This document shows positions 33,253 to 41,240 of a DNA stretch of 64,000 bases, piece after piece. Under the pieces are notes generated by a model. It was not told where the DNA came from, made no database searches, and was given only the letters and a program-made list of their open reading frames with translations. The DNA comes from an uncultured Roseicyclus sp. (GTDB taxonomy: Bacteria > Pseudomonadota > Alphaproteobacteria > Rhodobacterales > Rhodobacteraceae), in the NCBI GenBank assembly GCA_947494975.1, contig CANLXA010000002.1, forward strand, positions 558,001 through 622,000, read 5' to 3'. The translations under genes were made by a program, and so were the position numbers. Position 1 is the first letter of the stretch. Each line of letters opens with the position of its first letter.

Positions 33253-34134
33253 ATGGACAGGCATCTGGCAATCATCGGCGGATCGGGCCTCTACCAGATC
33301 GACGGGCTCGAAGGGGCGGAGTGGCAGGGGATCGACAGCCCCTTCGGCACGCCGTCGGACGCGATCCTGACTGGGACGTTGGCTGGCCTGACGCTCAGTT
33401 TCCTGCCCCGCCACGGCCGCGGCCATGTCCATTCCCCCACCACCGTTCCCTACCGCGCCAATATCGACGCGCTCAAGCGGCTCGGCGCCACGGACATCGT
33501 CGCGGTCTCAGCCTGCGGGTCGTTCCGGGACGAGATGGCGCCCGGCGATTTCGTGATCGTGGATCAGTTCATCGACCGCACCTTCGCACGCGAGAAAAGC
33601 TTCTTCGGCACCGGTTGCGTCGCCCATGTCTCCGTCGCCCACCCGGTCTGCCCGCATCTTTCCGATGTGGCCGAGGCCGCCGCGCGGGACGCGGGCGTGA
33701 CCGTCCATAAGGGCGGCACCTATCTCGCCATGGAAGGGCCGCAATTCTCGTCGCTGGCCGAAAGCCGAATGTACCGCGCCTGGGGCTGTGACGTGATCGG
33801 CATGACCAACATGCCCGAGGCCAAACTGGCCCGCGAGGCCGAGCTTTGCTACGCCTCCGTCGCCATGATCACGGATTACGACAGCTGGCATCCCGACCAC
33901 GGCGCGGTCGACATCACCCAGATCATCGGCACGCTCCACGGCAACGCCGCCGCCGCCCGCGCCATGGTGGTCGGCATCGCCAAGGCCCTGTTGCCTGATC
34001 GCACGCCCTGTGACGCAGGCTGCGACCGCGCGCTCGATCACGCCATCATGACAGCCCCCGAGGCGCGGGACGCGGACCTTGTGGCCAAGCTCGATGCCGT
34101 GGCGGGGCGGATGCTGACGAAGCCGACCCTTTGA
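33253..34134 (+). CDS. mtnP: S-methyl-5'-thioadenosine phosphorylase
   Basis: A 293-residue protein; ATG 33253 follows GGAGGGG and yields MDRHLAIIGGSGLYQIDG, the canonical start. Diagnostic blocks: phosphate loop IGGSG, SFLPRHGRGHVHSPTTVPYRANIDALK, and the purine-site block GPQFSSLAESRMYRAWGCDVIGMTNMPEAKLAREAELCYA. It splits methylthioadenosine to adenine and methylthioribose-1-phosphate in methionine salvage; adenine can then go to Apt. The MTAP branch rather than PNP is supported by the TNMPEAKLAREAE block. Confidence 0.93.
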   Translation: MDRHLAIIGGSGLYQIDGLEGAEWQGIDSPFGTPSDAILTGTLAGLTLSFLPRHGRGHVHSPTTVPYRANIDALKRLGATDIVAVSACGSFRDEMAPGDFVIVDQFIDRTFAREKSFFGTGCVAHVSVAHPVCPHLSDVAEAAARDAGVTVHKGGTYLAMEGPQFSSLAESRMYRAWGCDVIGMTNMPEAKLAREAELCYASVAMITDYDSWHPDHGAVDITQIIGTLHGNAAAARAMVVGIAKALLPDRTPCDAGCDRALDHAIMTAPEARDADLVAKLDAVAGRMLTKPTL

Positions 34135-34297
34135 TGAAATTGGTAAATGACAGCGCCCGGGCGTGTGGCGCTTTCTTATCGTTGAGCTGCAACAACCTCA
34201 TGAATTGCGAAATCGTCGAAGTCTGCCTGACTGCGTCAGATCAAGGCTCCTCTTCCTGTGGCTGGTAGTCAAAGGCGTTTTTCTGAGGAAGTTGGAC

Positions 34298-35488
34298 ATG
34301 AGCAACCCATCGGAAGCCACCGTGAGTGGCTATGTGAGTCCAAGATTCGCGGGTGTGAAAATAGCCTTCGAGGAGAATTTCACCCAGCGCGATGAACTGG
34401 GCGGCGCTTGCAGCGTCCATTTGAACGGCGAACAGGTGGTCGATCTCTGGGGCGGTGTTCGAGATCCGGCGACCGGTGCGCCATGGGAAGAAGACACCAT
34501 GGTCCTTGTATTCTCGCTGACCAAAGGGATGTCAGCTTTGGCGCTCGCGCTGGCGCATTCGCGCGGGTGGCTCGACTATGAGGCGCGTGTCGCCGAATAC
34601 TGGCCAGAGTTTGCGCAGAATGGCAAAGAGGCAATCACCGTGCGACACTTGCTGGCGCACCAGGCTGGTCTGCATGCGTTCCACGAAAAGATCGACCGCG
34701 CCATCATTGCCGATCCAGACCGGCTGGCCGCGATAGTGGCGCGGGAGGCACCTGCATGGCCGCCCGGCACCCGCAACGCCTATCACTTTTTGTCACTTGG
34801 TTTTTATGAAGGTGAACTGTTGCGTCGGATTGATCCCGCGCACCGCACTCTGGGGCAGTTCTTTCGGGACGAAATCGCAAACCCGCTTGACCTTAATTTC
34901 TACATTGGCCTTCCGGATGAGATCCCAAACAAGAGGCTTGCGCCGCTCATCCAAGCTGGCCTGATCAAGTCGGTTTTCGGATATCCGTCTGCAATGATAC
35001 GGGCGTTGCTGAACCCTTGGTCCGACACATTCCGGGCCTGTATCGTGAACCCGGGCGCAGGCGTGGTCATGGACAAGGACCGCATATATGCGCGTGATCT
35101 TGAGGTTCCCTCCGGTGGCGGTGTTGGCACGGCACGCGCTATTGCAAAGGTCTATGGCGCCTTTGCCATGGGTGGCGATGAACTCGGTATCAAACCGGAA
35201 ACGCTGGCAGCGCTGAAAGCGCCGGCGATACCGCCCTCACGCGGATTCTTTGATGAGGTGCTTCGGGACGATGCGCAATACGCACTGGGCTTCATGAAGC
35301 CTTTTGCGGGCTTCTCCTTCGGTCACCCTGGCGCCTTCGGGGCACCCGGTGCGGGCGGTTCGCTCGGCTATGCCGATCCGGAAATTGGATTGGGCTACGG
35401 ATATGTGACCAACCGCATTGGACCTGGTGTAGAGCCTGATCCGAGGGACGTCGCTTTGCGCGACGCCATAGCGGCAGCACTGACCTGA
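34298..35488 (+). CDS. Serine hydrolase, beta-lactamase family (EstB-like)
   Basis: A 396-residue protein; ATG 34298 with GAGGAAG at 34285-34291. No signal peptide, unlike true class C beta-lactamases. The SxxK motif is SLTKG near residue 71 with VFSLTKGMSALAL, and the Tyr motif is probably YHFLSLGFYEGEL. The third motif (normally KTG or HxG) appears as the C-terminal GHPGAFGAPGAGGSLGYADPE. Such proteins are carboxylesterases or peptidases rather than resistance enzymes. It may have been acquired, since it lies at the start of the second accessory stretch. Confidence 0.85.
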   Translation: MSNPSEATVSGYVSPRFAGVKIAFEENFTQRDELGGACSVHLNGEQVVDLWGGVRDPATGAPWEEDTMVLVFSLTKGMSALALALAHSRGWLDYEARVAEYWPEFAQNGKEAITVRHLLAHQAGLHAFHEKIDRAIIADPDRLAAIVAREAPAWPPGTRNAYHFLSLGFYEGELLRRIDPAHRTLGQFFRDEIANPLDLNFYIGLPDEIPNKRLAPLIQAGLIKSVFGYPSAMIRALLNPWSDTFRACIVNPGAGVVMDKDRIYARDLEVPSGGGVGTARAIAKVYGAFAMGGDELGIKPETLAALKAPAIPPSRGFFDEVLRDDAQYALGFMKPFAGFSFGHPGAFGAPGAGGSLGYADPEIGLGYGYVTNRIGPGVEPDPRDVALRDAIAAALT

Positions 35489-35493
35489 CGCCG

Positions 35494-35928
35494 TCAAACG
35501 TTCTGCATTGGGACGCGGAAAACGAAGACCTCCCACCATCTCCATTGCCCGTTCGACAGGAGCGTGACCGTCCCAGCTCCGAAATCTGCAATCCGCTCTG
35601 GCAACTGCGGCCTCTGCGCTCCGAAGGATCGCAACGGCACCGAAGGGCAGTTCGTGGCGTTGGCGCCGCCACCGATGACCAGATTATGGTCCTTGAGGGA
35701 TAAATCCGAACCGTCGATCGGCGGCAATCGGCCTTGAAAGCTGCCATGGCCCGCTCGCAGATAGGCAAACCAACCGCCTTGATGACGCGGACATTCGGTC
35801 ACTTTGATATCAGCGGAGAGTGCCGTTCCAGGCGCGTTTGCGACGTCCGCCGTGGGGCCGGTAGGGGAACCATGCAAATCCGGAATTTCATTTATGGGCT
35901 CACTCCACCCTATGCCGACACCAGGCAC
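35494..35928 (-). CDS. Possible hypothetical protein following a VOC gene
   Basis: An open frame of 144 codons that overlaps the upstream VOC gene by 19 bp. The composition looks protein-like in the second half (HQGGWFAYLRAGHGSFQGRLPP..., then VTLLSNGQWRWWEVFVFRVP), with several Trp and Gly, but I recognise no family and there is no good ribosome binding site. It may be a real partner of the VOC protein or a chance frame in the 3' region. Confidence 0.35.
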   Translation of the reverse strand: MPGVGIGWSEPINEIPDLHGSPTGPTADVANAPGTALSADIKVTECPRHQGGWFAYLRAGHGSFQGRLPPIDGSDLSLKDHNLVIGGGANATNCPSVPLRSFGAQRPQLPERIADFGAGTVTLLSNGQWRWWEVFVFRVPMQNV

Positions 35929-36668
35929 GACAATGCGCCGTCCGGATCGCGCATGAAGGCACCATGCTGTTGTGCCGGGTCCGGGAGCATCCCGGAGAAG
36001 GGGTCTGCACCTAACACCTTTGCTTCATTGAGCGACACGGTCGGGTGCGCCACTTTGATGCCTGGCATCCAGACGGCCCGTGCATCTGTTGGAATCTTTC
36101 GAGCCAAATGAACCGCAACATTTTCACCCGAAGGTCCGGCAATCATGTCGCCAACCTGTTCTCCCACCGTCGATGAACTGATTTTCCAGTCGAACAACTG
36201 TAGATAGAACTCCTTTGGGAAGGGCGACGCGTCTGTCAGATAAACCTCCAATCCGAATTGTCGCCGCGGCACCGGATAGGTGTGACGGGATATGGAGACA
36301 CCGATGAGTGCGCCGAGAGGATCGCGCAGAAGGGCGTTGCGCCCCACGCCGGGGACTTCGAATGGTGGTCGCGCAATGACCCCCCCGAGCCTTTCGGCGT
36401 GCGCGACTGTGGCGTCCACATCCAACACTTCCACATAGGCTATCCACCCATTCGGCATTTCCGGGGGTGTTTCCGCAAAACCCGCGCCTGCTTCATCTCC
36501 CTCCAGCGCAAGAATGAAGTCTTTCTCGCCACCACCCCAGGCAAAATCGGTTGCGTGCTCGGTTTCGTAGGTCCAGCCAGCCACACGCTCATAAAATGAC
36601 ATCGAACGTTGCCTGTCGCCGGTGAGAAGGTCGTGCCAGATGATCCGGCCTGTTTTTTCAATGGTCAT
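35910..36668 (-). CDS. VOC-superfamily protein (two glyoxalase-like domains)
   Basis: A 252-residue protein. ATG 36668 (MTIEKTGRIIWHDLLTGD) is chosen over an upstream in-frame start; AGGGGT lies just ahead. Two beta-alpha-beta-beta-beta repeats are visible: residues 8-120 (HDLLTGDRQRSMSFYERVAGW ... FLRDPLG-type ending ALLRDPLGALIGVS) and 130-250 (FGLEVYLTDASPFPKEFYLQLFDW ... AFMRDPDGALSCLVSA). They match the glyoxalase/bleomycin resistance/dioxygenase superfamily with metal-ligand His/Glu positions only partly kept. The substrate is unknown. A perfect FNR-type box lies 67 bp upstream. Confidence 0.82.
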   Translation of the reverse strand: MTIEKTGRIIWHDLLTGDRQRSMSFYERVAGWTYETEHATDFAWGGGEKDFILALEGDEAGAGFAETPPEMPNGWIAYVEVLDVDATVAHAERLGGVIARPPFEVPGVGRNALLRDPLGALIGVSISRHTYPVPRRQFGLEVYLTDASPFPKEFYLQLFDWKISSSTVGEQVGDMIAGPSGENVAVHLARKIPTDARAVWMPGIKVAHPTVSLNEAKVLGADPFSGMLPDPAQQHGAFMRDPDGALSCLVSA

Positions 36669-36734
36669 CACGGACCCCTGTCCATCCCTCATCCATATGT
36701 CGCCGAAAGCATCTCATATTCCGGCGACAGGCCC

Positions 36735-36748
36735 TTGATATGCATCAA
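36735..36748. promoter_or_regulatory. FNR-type box (TTGATATGCATCAA)
   Basis: A perfect match to TTGAT-N4-ATCAA, the binding site of FNR/Anr/FnrL oxygen-sensing regulators, 67 bases upstream of the ATG of the VOC gene. It is also a full palindrome of 14 bases. Nothing else in this 358-bp gap (36669-37026) looks like a gene, so the VOC gene is the likely target. Confidence 0.65.
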
Positions 36749-37026
36749 TATCCTGTACGAAATTGCGCGTTTTGGCTGATTTGCCTGCGCCGGATGACAC
36801 GATGAACGCTGTGCCGATATTGGCCGCGATCAGCTGCACTTGGCGATCCGTACCCTCCGCGCGGCGTTTCAAAAGGCTGTTTCAGTCCACGACGCGGCTT
36901 GATTATGGAGGCTCACGGTATAGCGACCTCCGCCATATGGACGAGACTGCCGAAACTCCGCCCTTGACGGGCTTAGTCCTGGAAATCGATCACCACCGAT
37001 GGCGCGCTGCGCTGCGCCTCGCCATG
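36749..37026. other. Rest of the gap between the two VOC genes, nothing recognised
   Basis: On both strands the stretch reads as open but unlike protein (Arg/Ala-rich shadow frames), with no ribosome binding site. It could be a decayed gene, since the intervening distance is long for two genes on the same strand. Confidence 0.35.
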
Positions 37027-37413
37027 TTATACGGCCTCGATATTGTTTCCGTCGGGGTCGAGCACAAAAGCCGCGTAGTAACCCGGGTGATAGGCCCGCT
37101 CGCCGGGTGCACCATTGTCGTGCCCACCATTGGCCAGCGCCGCACGGTAGAAGGCGTCCACCGTCGCGCGATCCTTTGTCTGGAATGCCAGGTGGTGGCG
37201 CCCGGTCAGCTCGCCCAGTGCCGCAGGGCTGTCCACCGAGGACACGACGAGTTCGTCAGCCCAGAAAAAGTGCTCTGCCGTGCCGACAACAGGGATCTTC
37301 AACACGGCCAGAACAGCTGTATAGAAGGTCTGACTGGCCTTGAGATCGTTTACCACGAGCTGGAGATGGTCGATAAGTCGACCACGATGCAGCTGATTGG
37401 TTTCCATGGTCAT
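37027..37413 (-). CDS. VOC-family protein (glyoxalase-like)
   Basis: A 128-residue single-unit VOC protein: LIDHLQLVVNDLKASQTFYTAVLAVL at the N-terminus (metal-ligand His in DHLQL), HHLAFQTKDRATVDAFYRAALANGG in the middle and the ending GYYAAFVLDPDGNNIEAV (Asp/Glu ligands). It acts as a dimer in this superfamily and may be a lactoylglutathione-lyase-like or dioxygenase-like enzyme or a binding protein; the exact reaction is not readable. Confidence 0.88.
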   Translation of the reverse strand: MTMETNQLHRGRLIDHLQLVVNDLKASQTFYTAVLAVLKIPVVGTAEHFFWADELVVSSVDSPAALGELTGRHHLAFQTKDRATVDAFYRAALANGGHDNGAPGERAYHPGYYAAFVLDPDGNNIEAV

Positions 37414-37692
37414 TCTCCAAATGAGTATGGGCTACGAAAGCTGTTCGCCCTGAGCTTTGGTTTGAGCGATGACGAGCAATTCGGACCTGCCTTTACTGCC
37501 GCCATGGCACGATTTCTTGTTTCGGGAGGTTCATACGCATCCTGCAACGCGCCAGGCTTGCGTTGGATCAATCACTCTCCACGCCGCATCGCAGAGGTTG
37601 CGATGCTCGGCAGTTTAGAGATGCCTACATTTCTGACGGGGTTTTCCGTCCCCTTCATATGGCCCGACTGTTGACCGCCTGATTAATCGTGA
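37414..37692. other. Gap between VOC gene and ParD-like promoter, nothing recognised
   Basis: Divergent intergenic stretch of about 280 bases. The ParD-like promoter and operator occupy its right end. No other gene-like frame was seen. Confidence 0.45.
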
Positions 37693-37707
37693 TATACGAA
37701 TCGTATA
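37693..37707. promoter_or_regulatory. Palindromic operator upstream of the ParD-like gene
   Basis: TATACGA-A-TCGTATA is a perfect 7-bp inverted repeat around one base, 33 bases ahead of the ATG at 37741. Further half-sites follow at once (GTATAC at 37703-37708 and CATATAC at about 37713-37719), giving a cluster of TATAC units of the kind bound by ribbon-helix-helix repressors. The AT-rich sequence also forms the likely promoter. Confidence 0.65.
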
Positions 37708-37740
37708 CGTTTCATATACCAACGTTCTGGGGTGACGGGC

Positions 37741-37947
37741 ATGGGCATTGTCAAGATCGGCGACGAGCTGCACGAAGATATCCGTCGGGCCAGCGCGGTC
37801 ATGTGTCGGTCCATCAACGCTCAAGCCGAGTTCTGGATGAAAATCGGCAAGCTTGCTGAAGCCAATCCAACCCTGTCCTTCAACGACATTGTCAAAATGC
37901 AGTTGGAGGCTGCACAGGCCGCTTCTGTGGATGTAGCGGCGGCCTGA
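37741..37947 (+). CDS. ParD-like antitoxin-family protein
   Basis: A 68-residue protein; ATG 37741 (MGIVKIGDELHEDIRRAS) is preferred over an in-frame GTG 9 bases ahead, with GGGGTGA at 37729-37735. The sequence MCRSINAQAEFWMKIGKLAEANPTLSFNDIV is the ParD_like family pattern: an N-terminal beta strand plus two helices for a ribbon-helix-helix DNA-binding dimer, and a short C-terminal tail that would bind a partner. Instead of a ParE or RelE toxin the next gene, 1 bp away, is a methionine aminopeptidase. It presumably represses its own promoter through the palindrome upstream. Confidence 0.82.
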   Translation: MGIVKIGDELHEDIRRASAVMCRSINAQAEFWMKIGKLAEANPTLSFNDIVKMQLEAAQAASVDVAAA

Positions 37948-37948
37948 C

Positions 37949-38722
37949 GTGGTAAAGACCCCCGACGAGCTGGAGCTCATGCGGACATCGGGCAGACTGC
38001 TTGCGTCAGTGTTCGAGATGTTGGACGCGCAAAACCTCATCGGCATGTCGACGCTGCACGTCAACGATCTGGTTGATAAGTTCATCAGCGGCAACCTCGC
38101 CGCGCGTCCGGCGAGCAAGGGCCAGTATGGTTTCGAATATGTCCTGAACTGTTCGATTAATGATGTGGTCTGCCACGGTGTACCCGACCCCGACGAGATC
38201 ATCCAGGATGGCGATATCGTCAACTTCGACATAACGCTGGAAAAGAACGGCTATATCGCGGATTCGAGCAAAACCTATATGATCGGGAATGTCCCGCCCG
38301 CCGCCAGGCGATTGGTGGGAACTGCCCAAGGCGCATTGTGGCAAGGGATAAAACAAGTCCGGCCCGGTGCGCATTTGGGTGACATCGGGTTCGCAATCGA
38401 ACGGCACGCCAAGAAAAACGGCTGTTCGGTCGTGCGGGAATATTGTGGGCATGGCATTGGACGTGCCATGCACGAAGACCCTCAGGTGCTGAACTTCGGA
38501 CGCCCCGGGGCGGGCATGAAACTGCGCGAGGGCATGGTTTTCACGATTGAGCCGATGATCAATCAGGGGTCGCGCAAAGTCGCAACCAAAAGTGACGGGT
38601 GGACCGTGGTCACGCAAGACCGCAAGTTGTCGGCCCAGTTCGAGCATACGGTCGCAGTCACAAAGACCGGTGTTGAAGTCCTGACACTGCGCCAAGATGA
38701 AGGGGTGGGGTGCAGCGCCTAG
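37949..38722 (+). CDS. map: Methionine aminopeptidase, type I (second-type, ParD-linked)
   Basis: A 257-residue protein with GTG start directly after the ParD-like stop. All five metal ligands are visible: Asp in NFDITLEKNGYIADSS (two), His in CGHGIGRAMHE, Glu in FTIEPM and Glu in QFEHTV; the substrate His is in VCHGVPDP. It removes the initiator Met from new proteins. Bacteria always have a main map gene elsewhere, so this copy is likely an extra. Its pairing with a ParD-like gene recurs in other proteobacteria as far as I know, but its biological role is not established. It is convergent with the lysR fragment. Confidence 0.9.
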   Translation: MVKTPDELELMRTSGRLLASVFEMLDAQNLIGMSTLHVNDLVDKFISGNLAARPASKGQYGFEYVLNCSINDVVCHGVPDPDEIIQDGDIVNFDITLEKNGYIADSSKTYMIGNVPPAARRLVGTAQGALWQGIKQVRPGAHLGDIGFAIERHAKKNGCSVVREYCGHGIGRAMHEDPQVLNFGRPGAGMKLREGMVFTIEPMINQGSRKVATKSDGWTVVTQDRKLSAQFEHTVAVTKTGVEVLTLRQDEGVGCSA

Positions 38723-38753
38723 GCACGCGCCGTTTGCGGCCCCCGCCGCGACG

Positions 38754-39491
38754 TTAGGTCTGAAACGCCTCTGCCAGATGATCAATCACGGCACGCACTT
38801 TGGGCACATGGCGCAGGTCTTCATGGGTGACGATCCAGGTTTCCAGCAGATCAATCTGTATGTCGGTCAGAACGCGCACAAGGTCCGCGTTCTGTTTTGC
38901 CACCGGGACCTGCACAACGCCGATACCCAAACCCGCCTGAACGGCTGCGAACTGTGCGGGGTGACTATCCGTTCGCAAGACAAAGCGTGCAGGCGGCAGA
39001 TCTGGCATAACCTGAGCGGCAAGGCTTAGATCCGCCTGCGACCGGTCTGAGCCGATGACATCGTGACCGGAAAGATCCGCTGTCGTTTCGGGCGTGCCGC
39101 GTTGTGCAAGATAATCCTGATGCGCGAACAGGCCCAACGGGATCTTGGCCACCTTTCGTGCCACCAGTGCCTGCTGCTTGGGGTCCGTCATGCGCAACGC
39201 CACATCCACCTCGTGTTCCAGCAAGTCCGCGCTGACATTCGACAGGACAAGTTCGATGCGCAGCGCCGGGTGACGCTGACGCAGGGATGCCAGCATGGGT
39301 GGCAGAACTTCGATGCCCACAAACTCCGACACACTCAGGCGCACAACGCCCGCGATCTGGTCTGGTTGCGATGAAGCAGCGCGAACCATGGCATCCGACG
39401 CCCGCTGCATCGCACCGACATGATCAGCGAGCCGTAAGGCCTGATCCATCGGGACCATCCCGTTGACCGATCGCACGAACAGCCCTTGGGT
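38754..39491 (-). pseudogene. lysR remnant: effector-binding domain without DNA-binding domain
   Basis: The reading frame on the minus strand from about 39491 to 38754 encodes a LysR substrate-binding domain (residues such as IAGVVRLSVSEFVGIEVLPPMLASLRQRHPALRIELVLSN) preceded by only the last part of the linker helix (LRLADHVGAMQRASDAMVRAASS). The wHTH N-terminus, about 60-70 residues, is missing. The frame is fused in front to an unrelated gntP-type permease fragment at about 39491, so a deletion joined the two genes. Even if translated, the product could not bind DNA as a normal LysR regulator. Confidence 0.75.
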
Positions 39492-39745
39492 GATCGACTT
39501 CGCGGCCCCGCTGTCGTCCATCAGCCGTCCGAAAATCACGCCCAGCAGAAAAGCGGGAAGAAGGACACGATGAAGGCGCCTGCAGAACTCATGAAGACCT
39601 GGGTGTAGAGGCCCAGAAGCGAGATGCCGGATACGCTCGCAGCCAGCATCGCCATCAGTGGCGCAAGCAGGATCACCGACAGGCCCCGATACACCAGATA
39701 GATGAGCAATCCGAGCGCCAGAAGAATGGCGATGAGACCGCTCAT
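39492..39745 (-). pseudogene. gntP-family permease remnant (N-terminal fragment, frameshifted)
   Basis: ATG 39745 begins a GntP-type permease (MSGLIAILLALGLLIYLVYRGLSVILLAPLMAML, then YTQVFMSSAGAFIVSFFPLF). The frame then breaks at about 39545; the family sequence continues in another frame as FLLGVIFGRLMDDSGAAKSIT, and ends at 39491 where the lysR remnant takes over. Only about 85 of the usual 440 or so residues remain. The ATG overlaps the stop of the patatin gene, which suggests that the two were once one operon. Confidence 0.75.
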
Positions 39746-40807
39746 GCGACGTGTTCCGCATCCGGGCCCTGCGACATCGCAGGGGTGCTCAGAGATCCAT
39801 CAAAGAGCGTGGCTGGATCGAAGGTCGAGCGCTGCCCCAGGGCCGCAAAACTCTTGTCGATAAAGTCTTCGGCCGCGCTGCGACCCGGTAGCGCAGATGC
39901 AAGAGAAAGCCCCATTCCAGGTTCAGCTTCGATGAAGCCGAGAGGTGTTCCAGCCCGGCGCCGCCAATTCGATGCAGCCTCATGTCGCGATAGCGCTCGG
40001 GTTCGATGCCTTCGGCTTCGATCAACTCGTGCAACAGCGCGATCGACCTCAGTTCCTTGATCAGGCTGGCGTTGAAGGTGATTTCGTTCATGCGGTTGCG
40101 GATCGCGGCGGCGGTGCGGGGCACCTCGGCGCATCGGATCGGATTGATCTGGACGATCACGAGGTCGCGGCAGTCGGTCTCGTCGACCTGCGGAAACAGA
40201 GCCGGGTTGCCGATGTATCCGCCATCCCAATAGGCCTCGCTGTCGATCTCCACGGCCTTGAAGGCGCCTGGCAGGCAGGCGGAGGCCATGGCGGCATCGA
40301 GCCCGATCTCTCCACGCCGGAAGATCAGCGGCAGCCCGGTGCGCACATTGGTGGCGGTCACGAAAAGCGCAAGTGCGTCGCAGGCATTCACCCGGTCGAA
40401 GTCCACCTGCCTGTCCAGCACCTCGCGCAGCGGGTTCACGTCGAAGGGATTGATCTGTTAGGGCGATGCCATGCGCAGCAATGCGCCCAATCCCAGATAG
40501 CCCGGGAGGCGTCGATGCCCCAACGGCCCTGCAGCCGGTCGAAGAAACTGCGGCAGATTGGGCTGAATCGCGCCGCGACGCTGACGGCGCGCCAGAAATC
40601 CTCCAGAGCCTGTCGCGCGCCATCGCGCCCGCCCCGCTGGAGCGCGTCCGCCATGACCACCGCGTTCATCGCACCGGCACTGGTGCCGCTGATCGCCGCG
40701 ATCTCGATCCGGGGGTCGCCGAGAAGATGATCCAAAGCACCTCAGGTATAGGCACCATGTGCGCCGCCGCCCTGAAGGGCGAGTTCGACGCATTTGATTG
40801 TTGTCAT
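39742..40807 (-). pseudogene. Patatin-like phospholipase, degraded
   Basis: From ATG 40807 the minus strand reads MTTIKCVELALQGGGAHGAYT and then TGA (40742-40744) where a Trp is expected, followed by GALDHLLGDPRIEIAAISGTSAG in the same frame. A frameshift lies near 40490, a TAA replaces the expected Tyr in ASP-x-QINPFDVNPLREVL (near 40457), and a further frameshift lies near 39900 before the C-terminal segment DFIDKSFAALGQRSTFDP. The oxyanion GGGAHG, nucleophile GTSAG and DGG catalytic Asp are all still recognisable. It encoded a membrane-acting lipase before decay. Confidence 0.8.
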
Positions 40808-40894
40808 GCGCTTGAGCCTGTTGAGTGAAGAATTCTGCCGCTGGAGCGCCTGTATCTCACTGCTCCTTGCGGACGATGGCGGGCCGCCGACGTG

Positions 40895-41173
40895 TTAATT
40901 GGCATTGGTGATCCCGAAAATCATTCTGAGACGCTCGATGCTCTTGGGCGTGATCGCGTAATAACGGCCGATCTCGTCGTCGTTTAAGCCGTAATCGACC
41001 ATGGCCCGTAGGGATGCGGCCGGGTACGGACCCAGTTGTTCCAGGATATGATCGGGGACGCTGCCGCCGCGAGCGCCATCTTGTGGCCCGGATTGCGCGG
41101 AAAACCTTCCGGCGGAACTGCGCAATGCAACGTCTGAACTCCAGAACTTGATCGGTCCGATCTGGCGATTCAT
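40895..41173 (-). CDS. Small conserved hypothetical protein with HTH-like tail
   Basis: A 92-residue protein. After a poorly structured N-terminus the last 40 residues (ASLRAMVDYGLNDDEIGRYYAITPKSIERLRMIFGI) look like a compact helix-turn-helix of the sigma-70 region 4 type. It may be a small DNA-binding protein. It is divergent from the MarR gene, with an inverted repeat between them. The family is not known to me; confidence that it is a real gene is moderate. Confidence 0.55.
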   Translation of the reverse strand: MNRQIGPIKFWSSDVALRSSAGRFSAQSGPQDGARGGSVPDHILEQLGPYPAASLRAMVDYGLNDDEIGRYYAITPKSIERLRMIFGITNAN

Positions 41174-41217
41174 CTACCGGCCTCCTGTCCGTAAGCGACC
41201 TTCCGATGTTGCGGCAA

Positions 41218-41235
41218 TTTGATTTTGAATCGAAA
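41218..41235. promoter_or_regulatory. Imperfect inverted repeat in front of the MarR gene
   Basis: TTTGATT (41218-41224), three bases, then AATCGAAA (41228-41235): seven-base arms with one mismatch, just ahead of ATG 41241. It resembles MarR-type operators and, less well, a half FNR box. It would let MarR control both itself and the divergent small gene. Confidence 0.5.
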
Positions 41236-41240
41236 ATAAA

